Assembly: GCA_031291295.1 (NCBI GenBank)
Contig: JARLJI010000212.1
Location: 1 to 64,000 of the forward strand
Source: Rhodoferax sp.
GTDB taxonomy: Bacteria; Pseudomonadota; Gammaproteobacteria; Burkholderiales; Burkholderiaceae_C
Direction of reading: 5' to 3'
Length of the DNA: 64,000 bases
Part shown: one piece after another, positions 54,104 through 63,584 of the stretch
Position numbering within the stretch: the first letter of the stretch is position 1
How the letters are laid out: each line of letters begins with the position of its first letter
Notes under the pieces: model-generated
Database searches by the model: none
Told to the model about the DNA's origin: nothing
What the model saw: only the letters and a program-made list of their open reading frames with translations
Made by a program: the position numbers and the translations under genes

Positions 54104-55597
54104 ATGAAAACCGTATCCCTCAAAAGCACGCGCCTGGTGATTGCGCTGCTGGCCGCCGGCGTCATTGGCGGCGCCGGGGTGACTGCCTTTCACGCCGAAC
54201 GCGCCCATGCGGCATTGGCGCCGGTGGTCGCAGCCAGCGTGTCCACATCGACCAGCACCCCGATGGCCTTGCCGGACTTTGCGCAGATCACGCAGCGCTA
54301 CGGTCCGGCAGTGGTCAACATCACGGTCACCGGCCTGACCAAGACGTCCGATGAACTGCCCATGGCCCAGCGCAACGGGCAGGACGATCCGTTTGGCAAC
54401 GACCCTTTCTTTGAGTTCTTCCGCCGCTTCCAGCAGGGACAGGGCGGCCAGGGGGCGCCGCGCGAAGTCCCCTCGCGCGCCCAGGGTTCGGGCTTCATCA
54501 TCAATCCGGACGGCATCATCCTGACCAATGCGCACGTGGTGCGCAACGCGAAGGAAGTGACGGTCAAGCTCACCGATCACCGCGAGTTCCGCGCCAAGGT
54601 GCTGGGCGCGGACCCGAAGACCGATGTGGCGGTACTCAAGATCGACGCCAGGAACCTGCCCGTGGTGGCGCTGGGCAGTTCCGCCGATCTGCGGGTGGGC
54701 GAGTGGGTGCTGGCCATTGGCTCGCCGTTCGGCTTTGAAAACTCCGTGACCGCCGGGGTGGTGAGCGCCAAGGGCCGCTCGCTGCCCGGCGACAGCGCCG
54801 TTCCATTCATCCAGACCGACGTGGCCGTCAACCCCGGCAATTCGGGCGGCCCGCTCTTCAACACGCGCGGCCAGGTGATTGGCATCAACTCGCAAATCTA
54901 CAGCCAGACCGGGGGTTACGAGGGCCTGTCGTTTGCCATTCCGATCGACACGGCGCTCAAGATCGAGCAAAAGATCGCAGCCACCGGCAAGGTCGAGCAC
55001 GCCCGGCTCGGCGTCGCCGTGCAGGACGTCAACCAGACGCTGGCGAATTCCTTCAAACTCGCCACGCCCGCCGGCGCGCTGGTCTCCAGCGTGGAAAAAG
55101 GCAGCCCGGCCGATAAGGCAGGCCTGCAATCGGGCGACGTGATCCAGAGCGTCGATGGCCAGCCCATCGTGTCGTCCGGCGACCTGCCCCCCGTCATCAG
55201 CATGGATGCCCCCGGCGATACGGTCAAACTCGGAATCTGGCGCAACGGCAGCGCGACCACGCTCACGGCCAAGCTCGGCGATGCGAATGAAAAATCTGCG
55301 ACGGTGGCCAGCAGCGCCAATGCGGCCGACCACGGCAAGATCGGTCTGGCGCTGCGGCCCCTGCAGGGCGATGAAAAGCAGCAAGCCGGCGTGGACCACG
55401 GCGTCCTGATCGAAGACGCTACCGGCCCGGCCGCGATGGCGGGCATCCAGTCCGGCGACGTGCTGCTGGCGGTCAATGGCACGCCCGTCAAGAGTGTCGA
55501 TCAGGTGCGCTCGGTGCTGGCCAAATCAGGCAAGTCGGTCGCCCTGTTGATCCAGCGCGGTGACGACAAGATTTTTGTCCCGGTGCAACTGGGTTAA
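54104..55597 (+). CDS. degP: Do-like (HtrA/DegP) periplasmic serine protease
   Basis: A 497-residue periplasmic protease/chaperone, the second HtrA gene in the window. A signal sequence or N-terminal anchor (about 10-30, LVIALLAAGVIGGAGVTAF) precedes the protease domain with His144 (TNAHVVRN), Asp174 (KTDVAVLK) and Ser247 (PGNSGGPLF); the LA-loop insertion GNDPFFEFFRRFQQGQGG is typical of DegP. Two PDZ domains follow (about 275-375 and 405-495). A regulator operator in front of the gene, shared with the adjacent two-component system, suggests stress control by that system rather than by sigma-E. Confidence 0.96.
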   Translation: MKTVSLKSTRLVIALLAAGVIGGAGVTAFHAERAHAALAPVVAASVSTSTSTPMALPDFAQITQRYGPAVVNITVTGLTKTSDELPMAQRNGQDDPFGNDPFFEFFRRFQQGQGGQGAPREVPSRAQGSGFIINPDGIILTNAHVVRNAKEVTVKLTDHREFRAKVLGADPKTDVAVLKIDARNLPVVALGSSADLRVGEWVLAIGSPFGFENSVTAGVVSAKGRSLPGDSAVPFIQTDVAVNPGNSGGPLFNTRGQVIGINSQIYSQTGGYEGLSFAIPIDTALKIEQKIAATGKVEHARLGVAVQDVNQTLANSFKLATPAGALVSSVEKGSPADKAGLQSGDVIQSVDGQPIVSSGDLPPVISMDAPGDTVKLGIWRNGSATTLTAKLGDANEKSATVASSANAADHGKIGLALRPLQGDEKQQAGVDHGVLIEDATGPAAMAGIQSGDVLLAVNGTPVKSVDQVRSVLAKSGKSVALLIQRGDDKIFVPVQLG

Positions 55598-55613
55598 GCA
55601 AAGCAAAGAAAAC

Positions 55614-55645
55614 GGCCGCAACCCGCCGCGAGCGGCTCTTTTTTT
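55614..55645 (+). terminator. Rho-independent terminator after the HtrA gene
   Basis: GCCGC (55615-55619) pairs with GCGGC (55632-55636), with a further inner GC-rich loop, followed by TCTTTTTTT (55637-55645). It is 17 nt after the stop codon. Confidence 0.6.
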
Positions 55646-55649
55646 GCCT

Positions 55650-55763
55650 GGCGCGCGCATCGGGCTGCAGCACAAACTCGGGCTCGGCGGTGCCTGCGTG
55701 GTCACGCTGTACCAGACCGACCGCACACAGGTTGTGAACGATCCGTTGGTGTCGAGAAAATGA
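55650..55763 (+). pseudogene. 3' fragment of a thiolase-family gene
   Basis: The plus-strand frame reads GARIGLQHKLGLGGACVVTL followed by a short tail and a stop. This is the characteristic C-terminal end of SCP2-type thiolases (acetyl-CoA acetyltransferase / lipid-transfer thiolase family), where GLQHNxGLGGAxVVTLY is conserved. Nothing upstream belongs to a thiolase, since the frame runs into the HtrA terminator, so only the last 35 or so codons remain. I infer a deletion that removed the rest of the gene. Confidence 0.6.
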
Positions 55764-55995
55764 AGTCCCTTGGTGGCGACTTGATCAGGCGTTGGTGAGA
55801 AAAAGTTCAGAAGTTGGCGAGACTGGATTTCAATTGCCGCCGGCAGGTCTCAGCGGTTGCGGCTGATCGTCGGTGTCGGCTTGCCGGCAACCCAATTGAT
55901 TTCCGGTCAGCGGTCGACCGTAACCGGCTCTTGACGACCCACTGAAGTCGTTGAAGTTTTAAACTTGAATGACCGTTTAACGATGTTAAGCACTC
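55764..55995. other. non-coding remnant region
   Basis: About 230 bp between the thiolase fragment and the dehydratase pseudogene. GC is lower than average and all frames are broken. I do not recognise an insertion-sequence end or a gene here, although the location between two gene fragments makes a former mobile-element scar plausible. Confidence 0.4.
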
Positions 55996-56518
55996 ATTCA
56001 GATGTGTCAGGTGCGCTACGTCATTCTCCAGGGAGAACAAGCAAACCGCTCCAGCTCAAAGGTGAACTTTGTCGTCTCGGTTGGCTTCAGACGCTCATGC
56101 ACGTCATGGCAAAGAGCCACCTCAAAGCTCAACGTACTGCGAATGTTGTCGCACAATTTCGGCGTGTTGCACAAGTATTTATTACTGTCCAGGTCGATCC
56201 CGTCCAGCGCGTCCCTGGGGGCAGTGATGGGTGCCGATCCATAACCACCGCCGCTGTCCCCTTCGCTTTGGCAGCGAATACGGGTAATTCCGTGCGCCTG
56301 GCATTTTTGGATGTTGTGACACAACTCGCTCAGGTCTTTGCCATCTTGCCCTTGGTATCTCATAAAGCCAAGTTGACGCCGGAGAGTGCATTGCTCTCAG
56401 TCGGACCATTGCGCCAATACGCTTTTTTGGGTACCACTTACCACAAATCTTCAATGGCAGTGACGAACCCTCCCAGCAGAGGCGGTTTCAAATACTTTTC
56501 AATCAGGCGTTTATCCTT
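55996..56518 (-). pseudogene. degraded enolase-superfamily sugar-acid dehydratase
   Basis: On the minus strand, starting right at the SDR stop, the frames read LIEKYLKPPLLG, IEDLW(stop), AYWRNGPTESNALSGVNLAL(stop)DTKGKM, then after a frameshift with loss of about 20 codons KDLSELCHNIQKCQAHGITR, IRCQ, KYLCNTPKLCDNIRSTL, HDVHERLKPTE, and after another shift LENDVAHL. This is collinear with ManD and with D-galactonate/mannonate dehydratase-like proteins ([41 protein letters not shown]). The 5' end and the C-terminal third are gone; internal stops and shifts make it non-functional. Confidence 0.85.
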
Positions 56519-57265
56519 TCAATCGAATTGCAGACCGCCGTTGAGGTCCAGCACCTCGCCGGTGATGAAGCCGCTCATCGGATGGGCCAGAAACAGCACA
56601 CAGTGGGCGAACTCTTCGAGTTCGCAAAAGCGGCCCACCGGAATTTTGAGACGCATCTCGGCTTGACGCTCGGCGCTGACCTGCTCGGTCAGCATCTGGG
56701 TCTTCACAAAAGTCGGGGCCAGCGCGTTGCAGGTGACGCCAAATGCTGCGTATTCACGGGCAAAGCTGAAGGTCAGCGAAATGACGCCGCCCTTGCTGGC
56801 GGCGTAGGCGGGCAAGGGCGACAGGCCGCCGGTTTTGGCGCCGTACGACGAGACATTCACGATGCGCCCAAATCCACGCGCCTTCATGCCGGGGGCGACG
56901 CGCTGGCTCACGTAGAACACGCCGTCCAGGTTGACACGTAAGGTCTTGTGCCACAGCTCGGGCGTGGTTTGTTCGCAGTTGGCGTACTGCAAGAAACCGG
57001 CGTTGTTGACGCAGACGTCGATGCGGCCAAAGTGCTGCTCAATGGCATCGCAGGCGCTGTGCACCTGGGCCAGCTCACTGACGTCCATGGTGAAGCAGGC
57101 CACGCGATCACCATAGGAAGCCAGCGTGCTGGCGACCTGCTCGGTGCGCAGGTCGGTCGCTGCCACGCGGTAGCCCGCGTCGAGCAGCGCCCGGACGGTG
57201 GCCAAGCCCATGCCAGCATTGGCCCCGGTGACGAGGGCGACTTGGTCTTGAATGGAAGGGGTCAT
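56519..57265 (-). CDS. SDR-family oxidoreductase, possible D-mannonate/fructuronate reductase
   Basis: A 248-residue classical short-chain dehydrogenase. The cofactor motif is TGANAGMG, NNAG is present (CVNNAGFLQYA), and the active site is Ser in VNVSSYGAK and Tyr/Lys in YAASKGG. The C-terminus ITGEVLDLNGGLQFD is standard. As last gene of a mannonate dehydratase and KDG kinase cluster it may reduce D-fructuronate to D-mannonate, a role that SDR enzymes replace UxuB for in some bacteria; this is inference from context. Its stop abuts the dehydratase pseudogene. Confidence 0.88.
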   Translation of the reverse strand: MTPSIQDQVALVTGANAGMGLATVRALLDAGYRVAATDLRTEQVASTLASYGDRVACFTMDVSELAQVHSACDAIEQHFGRIDVCVNNAGFLQYANCEQTTPELWHKTLRVNLDGVFYVSQRVAPGMKARGFGRIVNVSSYGAKTGGLSPLPAYAASKGGVISLTFSFAREYAAFGVTCNALAPTFVKTQMLTEQVSAERQAEMRLKIPVGRFCELEEFAHCVLFLAHPMSGFITGEVLDLNGGLQFD

Positions 57266-57349
57266 GGTGTTTGAAGAGGTTGAAGGTATTTGAAGAGGCG
57301 CGCATCGAATCCGATGGCGCAGGGTGTCGGTGGCGTTTTCAGGCAGGGT

Positions 57350-58294
57350 TCAAAGCCCCGCCTGATTCAGTTCGGCGCGGGTCGGCAGGCCTTCGCTGTC
57401 GCCCAGCACCTGCACGGCGCGGGCACCTATCCAGGCCCCGCGTTTGACGGCGTCGGGCACGCTCAAGCCATCGAGCAACGCGCTGATCACCCCCACGGCG
57501 AAGCCGTCACCTGCGCCGACTGTGTCGACCACCTGGGCCACCGGGAAACCGGCGACGTAACCGCTACGGTCTTGACCGTCATAGAAAGCGCCTTCGCTGC
57601 CGAGCTTGACCACGACCAGCTCGGCGCCATGCTGGCGGTAATAGCGGGCAACGCCTTCCGGCGTTCGCTCGCCGGTCAGGAATCGGCCTTCCTCCAGGCC
57701 GGGCAGCACCCAATTGGCGCGCGTGGCCAGGTCGTTGATGGCCTCGCGCATTAGTTCGGGCGTGGCCCACAAGGTCGGGCGCAGATTCGGGTCGAACGAG
57801 ACGCTGCGACCAGCGCCACGCATCAGGTCCATGGTCTTGCGGGCGGCGGGCAAGGTCGTGGATGAAACGGCGGCAAACACGCCGGTGGCATGCAGATGCC
57901 GGGCGCCCAGCAGCCAGGCTTCGTCGATATCGGCCACGCCCATGTGGCTGGGGGCGGAGCCAGTGCGGTGGTATTCCACCGGCGGGTCGCTGCCGTCGCT
58001 CACCTTGCCCTTGAACATGAGACCCGTTTTTTGTGAGGCGTCACAGATCACATGCGAACAGTCGACTCCTTCCCGTGCCATGAAGGCCAGCAAATAGCGC
58101 CCCATGAAATCGGCGCCCAGGCGGCTGGCCCAGCCTACCTTCAGACCCAGGCGCGCGAGGCCGATGGCGACATTGGTCTCGGCACCGGCCGTGCGCTTGT
58201 AAAAAGCCTCGGTCTGCTCCAGCGGGCCCGGCTGGTCGGCGACCAGCAGCACCATGGCCTCGCCAAAAGTAATGACGTCCAACTCACTGTTCAT
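57350..58294 (-). CDS. kdgK: 2-keto-3-deoxygluconate kinase (PfkB family)
   Basis: A PfkB-family sugar kinase of 314 residues that most likely phosphorylates 2-keto-3-deoxygluconate to KDPG, feeding the Entner-Doudoroff aldolase. It begins MNSELDVITFGEAMVLLVAD; the start at 58294 lies 17 nt after the manD stop. PfkB signatures: GAETNVAIGLARLGLKVGW, the second signature VDTVGAGDGFAVGVI with catalytic Asp, and NLRPTLW typical of KdgK. Placement directly after manD, whose product is KDG, supports the assignment. Confidence 0.93.
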   Translation of the reverse strand: MNSELDVITFGEAMVLLVADQPGPLEQTEAFYKRTAGAETNVAIGLARLGLKVGWASRLGADFMGRYLLAFMAREGVDCSHVICDASQKTGLMFKGKVSDGSDPPVEYHRTGSAPSHMGVADIDEAWLLGARHLHATGVFAAVSSTTLPAARKTMDLMRGAGRSVSFDPNLRPTLWATPELMREAINDLATRANWVLPGLEEGRFLTGERTPEGVARYYRQHGAELVVVKLGSEGAFYDGQDRSGYVAGFPVAQVVDTVGAGDGFAVGVISALLDGLSVPDAVKRGAWIGARAVQVLGDSEGLPTRAELNQAGL

Positions 58295-58311
58295 GTCGTG
58301 GCACTCGCTGC

Positions 58312-59523
58312 TTACCAATTCCACAGCGTACCGTCATGCGCGAGGCGGTTGACCGGCAGGTAGGCGCGTTGGTAGGGGTACTTGGCGGCCATCTTCTCGT
58401 CGATCTCCACGCCATGACCAATCGCTTCGCCGCAGTGCATGAAGCCTTGGTTGAAGCTGTAGGCGTGCGGGAAAACTTCGTCGGTCGCATCGGTGTGGCG
58501 CATGTATTCCTGCACACCGAAGTTCGGCACCCAGGTATCAAAATGCAGCGCCGTGCCCATGCACACCGGTGAGAGATCGGTAGCGCCATGGCAGCCGGTG
58601 CGCACCTGGTACATCGAGGCGAAGTCGGCAATGCGCCGTAAATGCGTGATGCCACCGGCATGCACGACCGTCGTACGGATGTAGTCGATCAACTGGTTTT
58701 GAATCAGATCCTTGCAGTCCCAAATGGTGTTGAAGATTTCTCCCACCGCCAGGGGCGTGGTGGTGTGCTGACGAATCAGCTTGAAGGCCTCCTGGTTTTC
58801 CGCCGGCGTGGCGTCCTCCAACCAGAACAGATGGTAGGGCTCCAGCGATTTGCCCAGGCGCCCGGCCTCGATCGGCGTGAGCCGGTGGTGGGCGTCGTGC
58901 AGCAGGTGGATGTCGGGCCCCACGGCATTGCGCACCGCCTCGAACAGTTTGGGCGTGTGCAGCAGGTATTTTTCTGAAGACCAGTCGTGCTCGCTGGGCA
59001 GGTCGCCATCGGCGGGTTCGTAGAACATCGTGCCTTTGCCCACGCCGTAGACTTTCTCCAGCCCCGGCACGCCGCTCTGCGCGCGGATCGCCTGGTAGCC
59101 CATCTCCTTGTAGCGCAAGACTTCATCGACGGTCTGCTCGATGTCCTTGCCATTGGCGTGGCCGTAGACCATCACGCCGGTGCGGCTGCGGCCGCCCAGC
59201 ATCTGGTACAGCGGCAGGTTCGCGGCCTTTGCCTTGATGTCCCACAGCGCCGTGTCCACGGCCGCGATCGCGCTCATCGTGACCGGGCCACGCCGCCAGT
59301 AGGAACCGCGGTACAGGTACTGCCAGATGTCTTCGATCTGGTGCGCGTCGCGCCCGATCAGGCAGGGGATGACGTGCTCTGTGAGGTAACTTACCACTGA
59401 CAACTCGCGCCCATTGAGTGTGGCGTCGCCGATGCCGGTAAGACCTTCATCGGTTTCGATTTTCAGTGTGACGAAGTTGCGGCCGGGGCTGCAAACGATG
59501 ACGCGGGCGTTGGTGATTTTCAT
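58312..59523 (-). CDS. manD: D-mannonate dehydratase ManD
   Basis: A mandelate-racemase-subgroup enolase-superfamily enzyme that dehydrates D-mannonate to 2-keto-3-deoxygluconate. The 403-residue protein matches characterised ManD almost residue by residue in numbering: Arg147 (AIRAQ), Tyr159 (EKVYG), metal ligands Asp210, Glu236 (FWLEDATP) and Glu262 (AVGEIF), and His212 (HDAHHR). The N-terminal capping domain ([20 protein letters not shown]) and the C-terminal [12 protein letters not shown]...WNW end are intact. A broken paralogue lies 1.8 kb further on. Confidence 0.96.
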   Translation of the reverse strand: MKITNARVIVCSPGRNFVTLKIETDEGLTGIGDATLNGRELSVVSYLTEHVIPCLIGRDAHQIEDIWQYLYRGSYWRRGPVTMSAIAAVDTALWDIKAKAANLPLYQMLGGRSRTGVMVYGHANGKDIEQTVDEVLRYKEMGYQAIRAQSGVPGLEKVYGVGKGTMFYEPADGDLPSEHDWSSEKYLLHTPKLFEAVRNAVGPDIHLLHDAHHRLTPIEAGRLGKSLEPYHLFWLEDATPAENQEAFKLIRQHTTTPLAVGEIFNTIWDCKDLIQNQLIDYIRTTVVHAGGITHLRRIADFASMYQVRTGCHGATDLSPVCMGTALHFDTWVPNFGVQEYMRHTDATDEVFPHAYSFNQGFMHCGEAIGHGVEIDEKMAAKYPYQRAYLPVNRLAHDGTLWNW

Positions 59524-59592
59524 GGGCTGTGGGTCAGTTAACCAAAGATGTGTCGATGACGTGAATTGAGTAAAACGAGGAGCGTGCGAGCA

Positions 59593-60402
59593 TTAGCCGT
59601 TCCAGCCCAGATGGCCGAGAAAGTCGCGGGTGCGCGCCACGGTGGGGTTATCGAAGATCTGCGCGGGCGGCCCTTCTTCCATGATGGCGCCGTTTTCGAA
59701 CACCACCACCCAGTTCGCCACGCGCTGGGCAAAACTCATCTCGTGCGTGACCACAATCATGGTCATGCCCTCCTGGGCGAGTTTCTTCATCACGTTGAGC
59801 ACCTCGCCCACGGTCTCCGGATCGAGCGCCGAGGTGGGCTCGTCGAACAGCATGACTTCGGGCTCCATGGCCAAGGCGCGGGCAATCGCCACGCGCTGCT
59901 GCTGTCCGCCAGACAGGTTGGCCGGGAAATTATTGGCCTTGGCCACCAGGCCGACTTTGTCGAGCAGCGCCATGGCGCGGGCGCGGGCCTTTTCTTCGTT
60001 CATGCCCAGCACGGTGATCGGACCCATGGCCACGTTGTCCAGCGCCGACTTGTGCGGAAACAGCTCGAAGCTCTGGAACACCATGCCCATGCGCTGGCGG
60101 ACCTTGCGTACGTCTGCTTCCCGCGTGGGCAGGGGAACGCCATCGAGCAGTACCCGGCCGCCATTGAGCGTCTCCAGCGCGTTGGTGCAGCGCAGGAGCG
60201 TGGACTTGCCTGAGCCCGAAGGGCCGATGAGGCACATCACCTCGCCCTTGTTGACCTGCAGCGAGACGCCGCTCAGCGCGACAAAGTCGCCGTACATCTT
60301 GCGCACGTTCTCGTACACCAGCACGGGGGGCTGGTCGGCGCCTTTGCGGAGGGCTCGCGCGGCCTGTGGGTTCGTGGTGGGTTGCGGGATCGTGTGGTTC
60401 AT
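59593..60402 (-). CDS. ABC transporter ATPase, polar amino acid type
   Basis: A 269-residue ATP-binding subunit of the PAAT (GlnQ-like) family. Walker [10 protein letters not shown], signature [15 protein letters not shown], Walker [13 protein letters not shown] and the switch His in VTHEMSF are all present. The start at 60402 overlaps the stop of the permease gene as ATGA; an upstream in-frame codon is not needed. About 25 extra residues precede the usual start of the fold. It pairs with the two permeases and two binding proteins upstream; in this sugar-acid cluster the likely cargo is an aldonate or uronate, though that is inference. Confidence 0.95.
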   Translation of the reverse strand: MNHTIPQPTTNPQAARALRKGADQPPVLVYENVRKMYGDFVALSGVSLQVNKGEVMCLIGPSGSGKSTLLRCTNALETLNGGRVLLDGVPLPTREADVRKVRQRMGMVFQSFELFPHKSALDNVAMGPITVLGMNEEKARARAMALLDKVGLVAKANNFPANLSGGQQQRVAIARALAMEPEVMLFDEPTSALDPETVGEVLNVMKKLAQEGMTMIVVTHEMSFAQRVANWVVVFENGAIMEEGPPAQIFDNPTVARTRDFLGHLGWNG

Positions 60403-61058
60403 TCCTTGACTCCGTATTTCTTGTGGATCCAGTCCACCAGTTTGGCCTGCGGATAACCCATCAGCCAATACAGCGCGGCCATGGCTGTGAGCATCTCTAG
60501 CACGCGGTAGGTTTGTGCACGAATCTGCATCGCCGTATATGCCAATTCACCGACGGCGATCACTGAGACCAGCGAGGTGTCTTTAAACAACGAAATCCAA
60601 GTGCTGGCCAGCACCGGTAAGATGCGCCGCCATGCCTGTGGGATCACCACCTTGAACATGGCTTGCCGGCGCGACATACCCATTGCGAGGGCCGCTTCAA
60701 GCTGGCCCTTGCGGATGGAATTTATTCCGGCACGGAAAGTCTCTGCGTTATAGGCCGAGACATTCAGCACGAGCGCAACCAACGCTGTGGTGAAGCCTGA
60801 AAACTCCACGTTAAAGGCTATGGGAAGCACATAGAAAGCCCAATAAATCAAAAGGATCAGTGGCAGATTGCGAAAGAACTCAACGAACCAGAGGGAAGCG
60901 TTCCGCAACAGTGAATTCGAAGACAGACGCATCAACGCCAGCAGAATGCCGCCCGGCACTGCCAACAACATCGTGACTACCGCCAGAACAATAGTGAGTA
61001 ACGCGCCATTCAACAGTGCGTGTCGATACGTCCAGATGACGCCCCAATCAAGATTCAT
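60399..61058 (-). CDS. ABC transporter permease, polar amino acid type (second)
   Basis: A 219-residue inner-membrane permease of the HisM/HisQ type with five hydrophobic segments. The cytoplasmic coupling motif is [23 protein letters not shown] (key part [19 protein letters not shown]), and the N-terminal [19 protein letters not shown] segment is typical. It overlaps the first permease gene by ATGA at its start and the ATPase gene at its end, so translation of the three is coupled. Confidence 0.95.
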   Translation of the reverse strand: MNLDWGVIWTYRHALLNGALLTIVLAVVTMLLAVPGGILLALMRLSSNSLLRNASLWFVEFFRNLPLILLIYWAFYVLPIAFNVEFSGFTTALVALVLNVSAYNAETFRAGINSIRKGQLEAALAMGMSRRQAMFKVVIPQAWRRILPVLASTWISLFKDTSLVSVIAVGELAYTAMQIRAQTYRVLEMLTAMAALYWLMGYPQAKLVDWIHKKYGVKE

Positions 61059-61720
61059 GACCGCCCCAAGTGCGCAAGACGTTGATAAATCCGGTCGACG
61101 ATGCGTGTGACCGGAAACAGCACCAAGAAATACAACGCCATGACGAAGGTGTATACCTCCACAGGACGGTAACTTTGTCCGGAGACGATTTCCGCGCGGT
61201 GCATAAGCTCGGGCGCTGCGATCACTGTGGCGATGGCCGTGTCTTTGATGGCCATGGTCAGCAGCGAGCCAAACGCCGGCAGCATACGAATCGTCGCCTG
61301 CGGGAGAATGACCTTTCGCAGAATTTGTGCGCGTGACATACCCAGAGCCAGGCCGGCACGGGTCTGCCCCAAGCGGATCGATTCAATTCCAGCGCGAATG
61401 ATTTCCGCCGCGTAGGCAGCAATATGCAATGTGAGCCCTACCAGCGCAGCCCAGAATGGCGGAAAAGTAACCCCTGCCACTAGTGGAAAGGCGAAATAAA
61501 TCCATACCAACACCACCAGCACCGGAATCGAGCGCATGGTGTCTACATAAAAACCCAGTAACGCATTGAGCCAGCGTGGGCCATACAAGCGCAGCAAGGC
61601 AATGATTAGTCCGAACAATATACTGGTGATCGCGCTGAGAATGCTCAGGGCCACCGTCACACCCAACCCACCGGCAAAATACCGCCAGTTGTCTATCAGA
61701 GGGGAGAAGTCAATATCCAT
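61055..61720 (-). CDS. ABC transporter permease, polar amino acid type (first)
   Basis: A 221-residue permease paralogous to the next gene, with the coupling motif ALGMSRAQILRKVILPQAT and the HisM-type N-terminus WRYFAGGLGVTVALSILSAI. Together the two form the expected heterodimeric channel. It lies 61 nt downstream of the binding-protein gene. GC in this transporter stretch is visibly lower than in the rest of the window, which may indicate later acquisition. Confidence 0.95.
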   Translation of the reverse strand: MDIDFSPLIDNWRYFAGGLGVTVALSILSAITSILFGLIIALLRLYGPRWLNALLGFYVDTMRSIPVLVVLVWIYFAFPLVAGVTFPPFWAALVGLTLHIAAYAAEIIRAGIESIRLGQTRAGLALGMSRAQILRKVILPQATIRMLPAFGSLLTMAIKDTAIATVIAAPELMHRAEIVSGQSYRPVEVYTFVMALYFLVLFPVTRIVDRIYQRLAHLGRS

Positions 61721-61781
61721 TGCACGCGATCAATTTTGGAACAAAACAATCCGTCGATCTCGATATGATCGTGTGTTGAAT

Positions 61782-62633
61782 CTATTTATTCATGGCTTCT
61801 GACACTCGCAGTTCTTCTGCCGCCAGCGCCGGATGCATGCGTTTTTCTACCTCACGTAGCCAATTCGTATAGGCCGGCTCGTTCTTGTTCACGCCCATGC
61901 CGTCCTTGACTTCAAATATCTTACTGTCTTGACAGTTGTTTTCTTTTGGAAATACGGCCAGGCCCTTAACCTTCTTGCTGATGCTGGGCCACAGAATGCG
62001 GTTTATTGGCGCGGCGTCGGAGCGACCCGCCAATATTTCCTCGATGGGCGCCACCGAACCGGAATTGGCGACCGCACGCAGTTTGGCTTTGGTGAACTTC
62101 GCCCGCATAAGTGGTTCCTCGCCGGCGCCTGTGAAATAGGCCAAGGTGATGTCGGGTTTATTGAAATCGTCCAGCGTTTTCGCGTTTGTGAATTTCGGGT
62201 TGTTGGCGCGACCGAACATGCACACCGCAGTGCTTGAGAAGGTGACGAAGTCGATGATCTGCGCGCGTGCAGGGGTTTGATTCAATGGGCCGATCATGAT
62301 GTCCATCTGGTTGGCAATCAGCGCAGGAACCTTGGTTTCGTGGCTCACCACAATCGGTTCGATCTTCACTCCCAGCAATTTGGCAAATTCCTTGCCGAGC
62401 ATCCACGACGATCCAGACCATGGCTCCCCATTGCCGGTCGTGTTCTGCACCAGCCAGGGCGGGTTATTGACTACGCCCACACGCAGCACGCCAGCCTTGC
62501 GGATCGCGTCGATGCGAGGGCTGGCACCCGGCGGAGGTGGAGTTTGAGCCAGCGCGGCAGCTGATGCCACCATCAGCACCGCGGTCAACATGAGGTTTTT
62601 CGCTGTGCGAACTGTCGAACAAGTTGTGTACAT
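61782..62633 (-). CDS. periplasmic solute-binding protein, family 3 (copy 1)
   Basis: A 283-residue extracellular solute-binding protein with a signal peptide (core LMLTAVLMVASAAALAQ) that may begin at either of two Met. After a short Pro stretch comes PRIDAIRKAGVLRVGV, then ALIANQMDIMIGPLNQTPAR, the family 3 ligand-binding motif. Cysteines in VCMFGRA and ENNCQDS could form a disulfide. It is a tandem paralogue of the protein encoded at 62685, with the same motifs in the same order, and probably feeds the same ABC permeases. Confidence 0.92.
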   Translation of the reverse strand: MYTTCSTVRTAKNLMLTAVLMVASAAALAQTPPPPGASPRIDAIRKAGVLRVGVVNNPPWLVQNTTGNGEPWSGSSWMLGKEFAKLLGVKIEPIVVSHETKVPALIANQMDIMIGPLNQTPARAQIIDFVTFSSTAVCMFGRANNPKFTNAKTLDDFNKPDITLAYFTGAGEEPLMRAKFTKAKLRAVANSGSVAPIEEILAGRSDAAPINRILWPSISKKVKGLAVFPKENNCQDSKIFEVKDGMGVNKNEPAYTNWLREVEKRMHPALAAEELRVSEAMNK

Positions 62634-62684
62634 GACGTGTTTCCAGGGGATGTGAATTAGCGAAATTGATTGCGCACAGAGGAC

Positions 62685-63545
62685 CTACTTCATGTGTTCA
62701 ACCACGGCGCTTTCATTGGCGGTGAGCTTGGCTTGTATCGTTTTTTCGACCTGGCGCAACCAGTTCAGGTAGACGGGTTGGTTTTTGTCAATTGCCAGGC
62801 CTACAGGCGAAGCCTTTTCCTGGCTACTTTGGCAATTGTTCTCCTTCGGGTAAGCCACCAAGCCTTTGACCTTGTGATTCAAGCTGACCCATGACACGCG
62901 GTTAATGGGCGCCGCATCGGCGCGTTTAGCCAATATTTCCTCCACTGGCGCAGTGCCGCCGGAGCTGGCCACACCGCGCAACTTGGCTTTGGGGAATCGC
63001 TCTTTCACCCAATTTTCTTCTGCACCCCCGGTGAAATAGGCAATGGTGATATCAGGGCTGTTGAGGCCATCCACCGTATTGATTTTGGCCAGCTTGCTGT
63101 TGCCTGCGCGGCCGAACATGCACACGCTGGTGTTCGAATAAATGACGAAATCAACCACCTTCATGCGTTCCGGCGTTTCGGCAAGTGGCGTGATGCTCAT
63201 GTCCACCTGGTTGGAGGCCAGCACAGGAATCTTGGTTTCGTGCGATACCTGCACTGGGCGCAATTTGACACCTAGCAGGCGGGCATATTCGTTGGCCAGT
63301 ATCCAGGCGGGGCCGCTCCATGTCGGCTTATCGTCTCCGCTGGTGTTTTCGTTAAGCCATGGCGCATTGCTGAGGACGCCCACGCGCAGGTCGCCGGCTT
63401 TGCGGATGGCGTCGATGCGCGGGCTCGCGCCCGGTGGCGGCGGTGGCGGTGGCGCTTGGGCCAGCAGCGCGGTGCTGGAGGCCGCCAGCAACAGGCCGGC
63501 CAGCCAGGGGCCGGGACGAGGGGAGAACTTGGGCATCCGTGTCAT
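62685..63545 (-). CDS. periplasmic solute-binding protein, family 3 (copy 2)
   Basis: A 286-residue paralogue of copy 1 with signal peptide PWLAGLLLAASSTALLAQ, a run of seven Pro, then PRIDAIRKAGDLRVGV. It shares SVCMFGRAG, AYFTGGAEE, RADAAPINRVSW and YPKENNCQSS with copy 1. The two genes are 51 nt apart, a tandem duplication within one operon. Divergence is mainly in the ligand-contact half, so the two may bind different sugar acids or amino acids. Confidence 0.92.
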   Translation of the reverse strand: MTRMPKFSPRPGPWLAGLLLAASSTALLAQAPPPPPPPGASPRIDAIRKAGDLRVGVLSNAPWLNENTSGDDKPTWSGPAWILANEYARLLGVKLRPVQVSHETKIPVLASNQVDMSITPLAETPERMKVVDFVIYSNTSVCMFGRAGNSKLAKINTVDGLNSPDITIAYFTGGAEENWVKERFPKAKLRGVASSGGTAPVEEILAKRADAAPINRVSWVSLNHKVKGLVAYPKENNCQSSQEKASPVGLAIDKNQPVYLNWLRQVEKTIQAKLTANESAVVEHMK

Positions 63546-63584
63546 GTTTGTCTCTTTCGTTGTAGGGTTGGGAAAGGCTTGCGG

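Noticed and set aside
55764..55995. Insertion-sequence end in the debris next to the HtrA gene
   Set aside because: No matching inverted repeat, no target duplication and no transposase fragment could be identified by eye.
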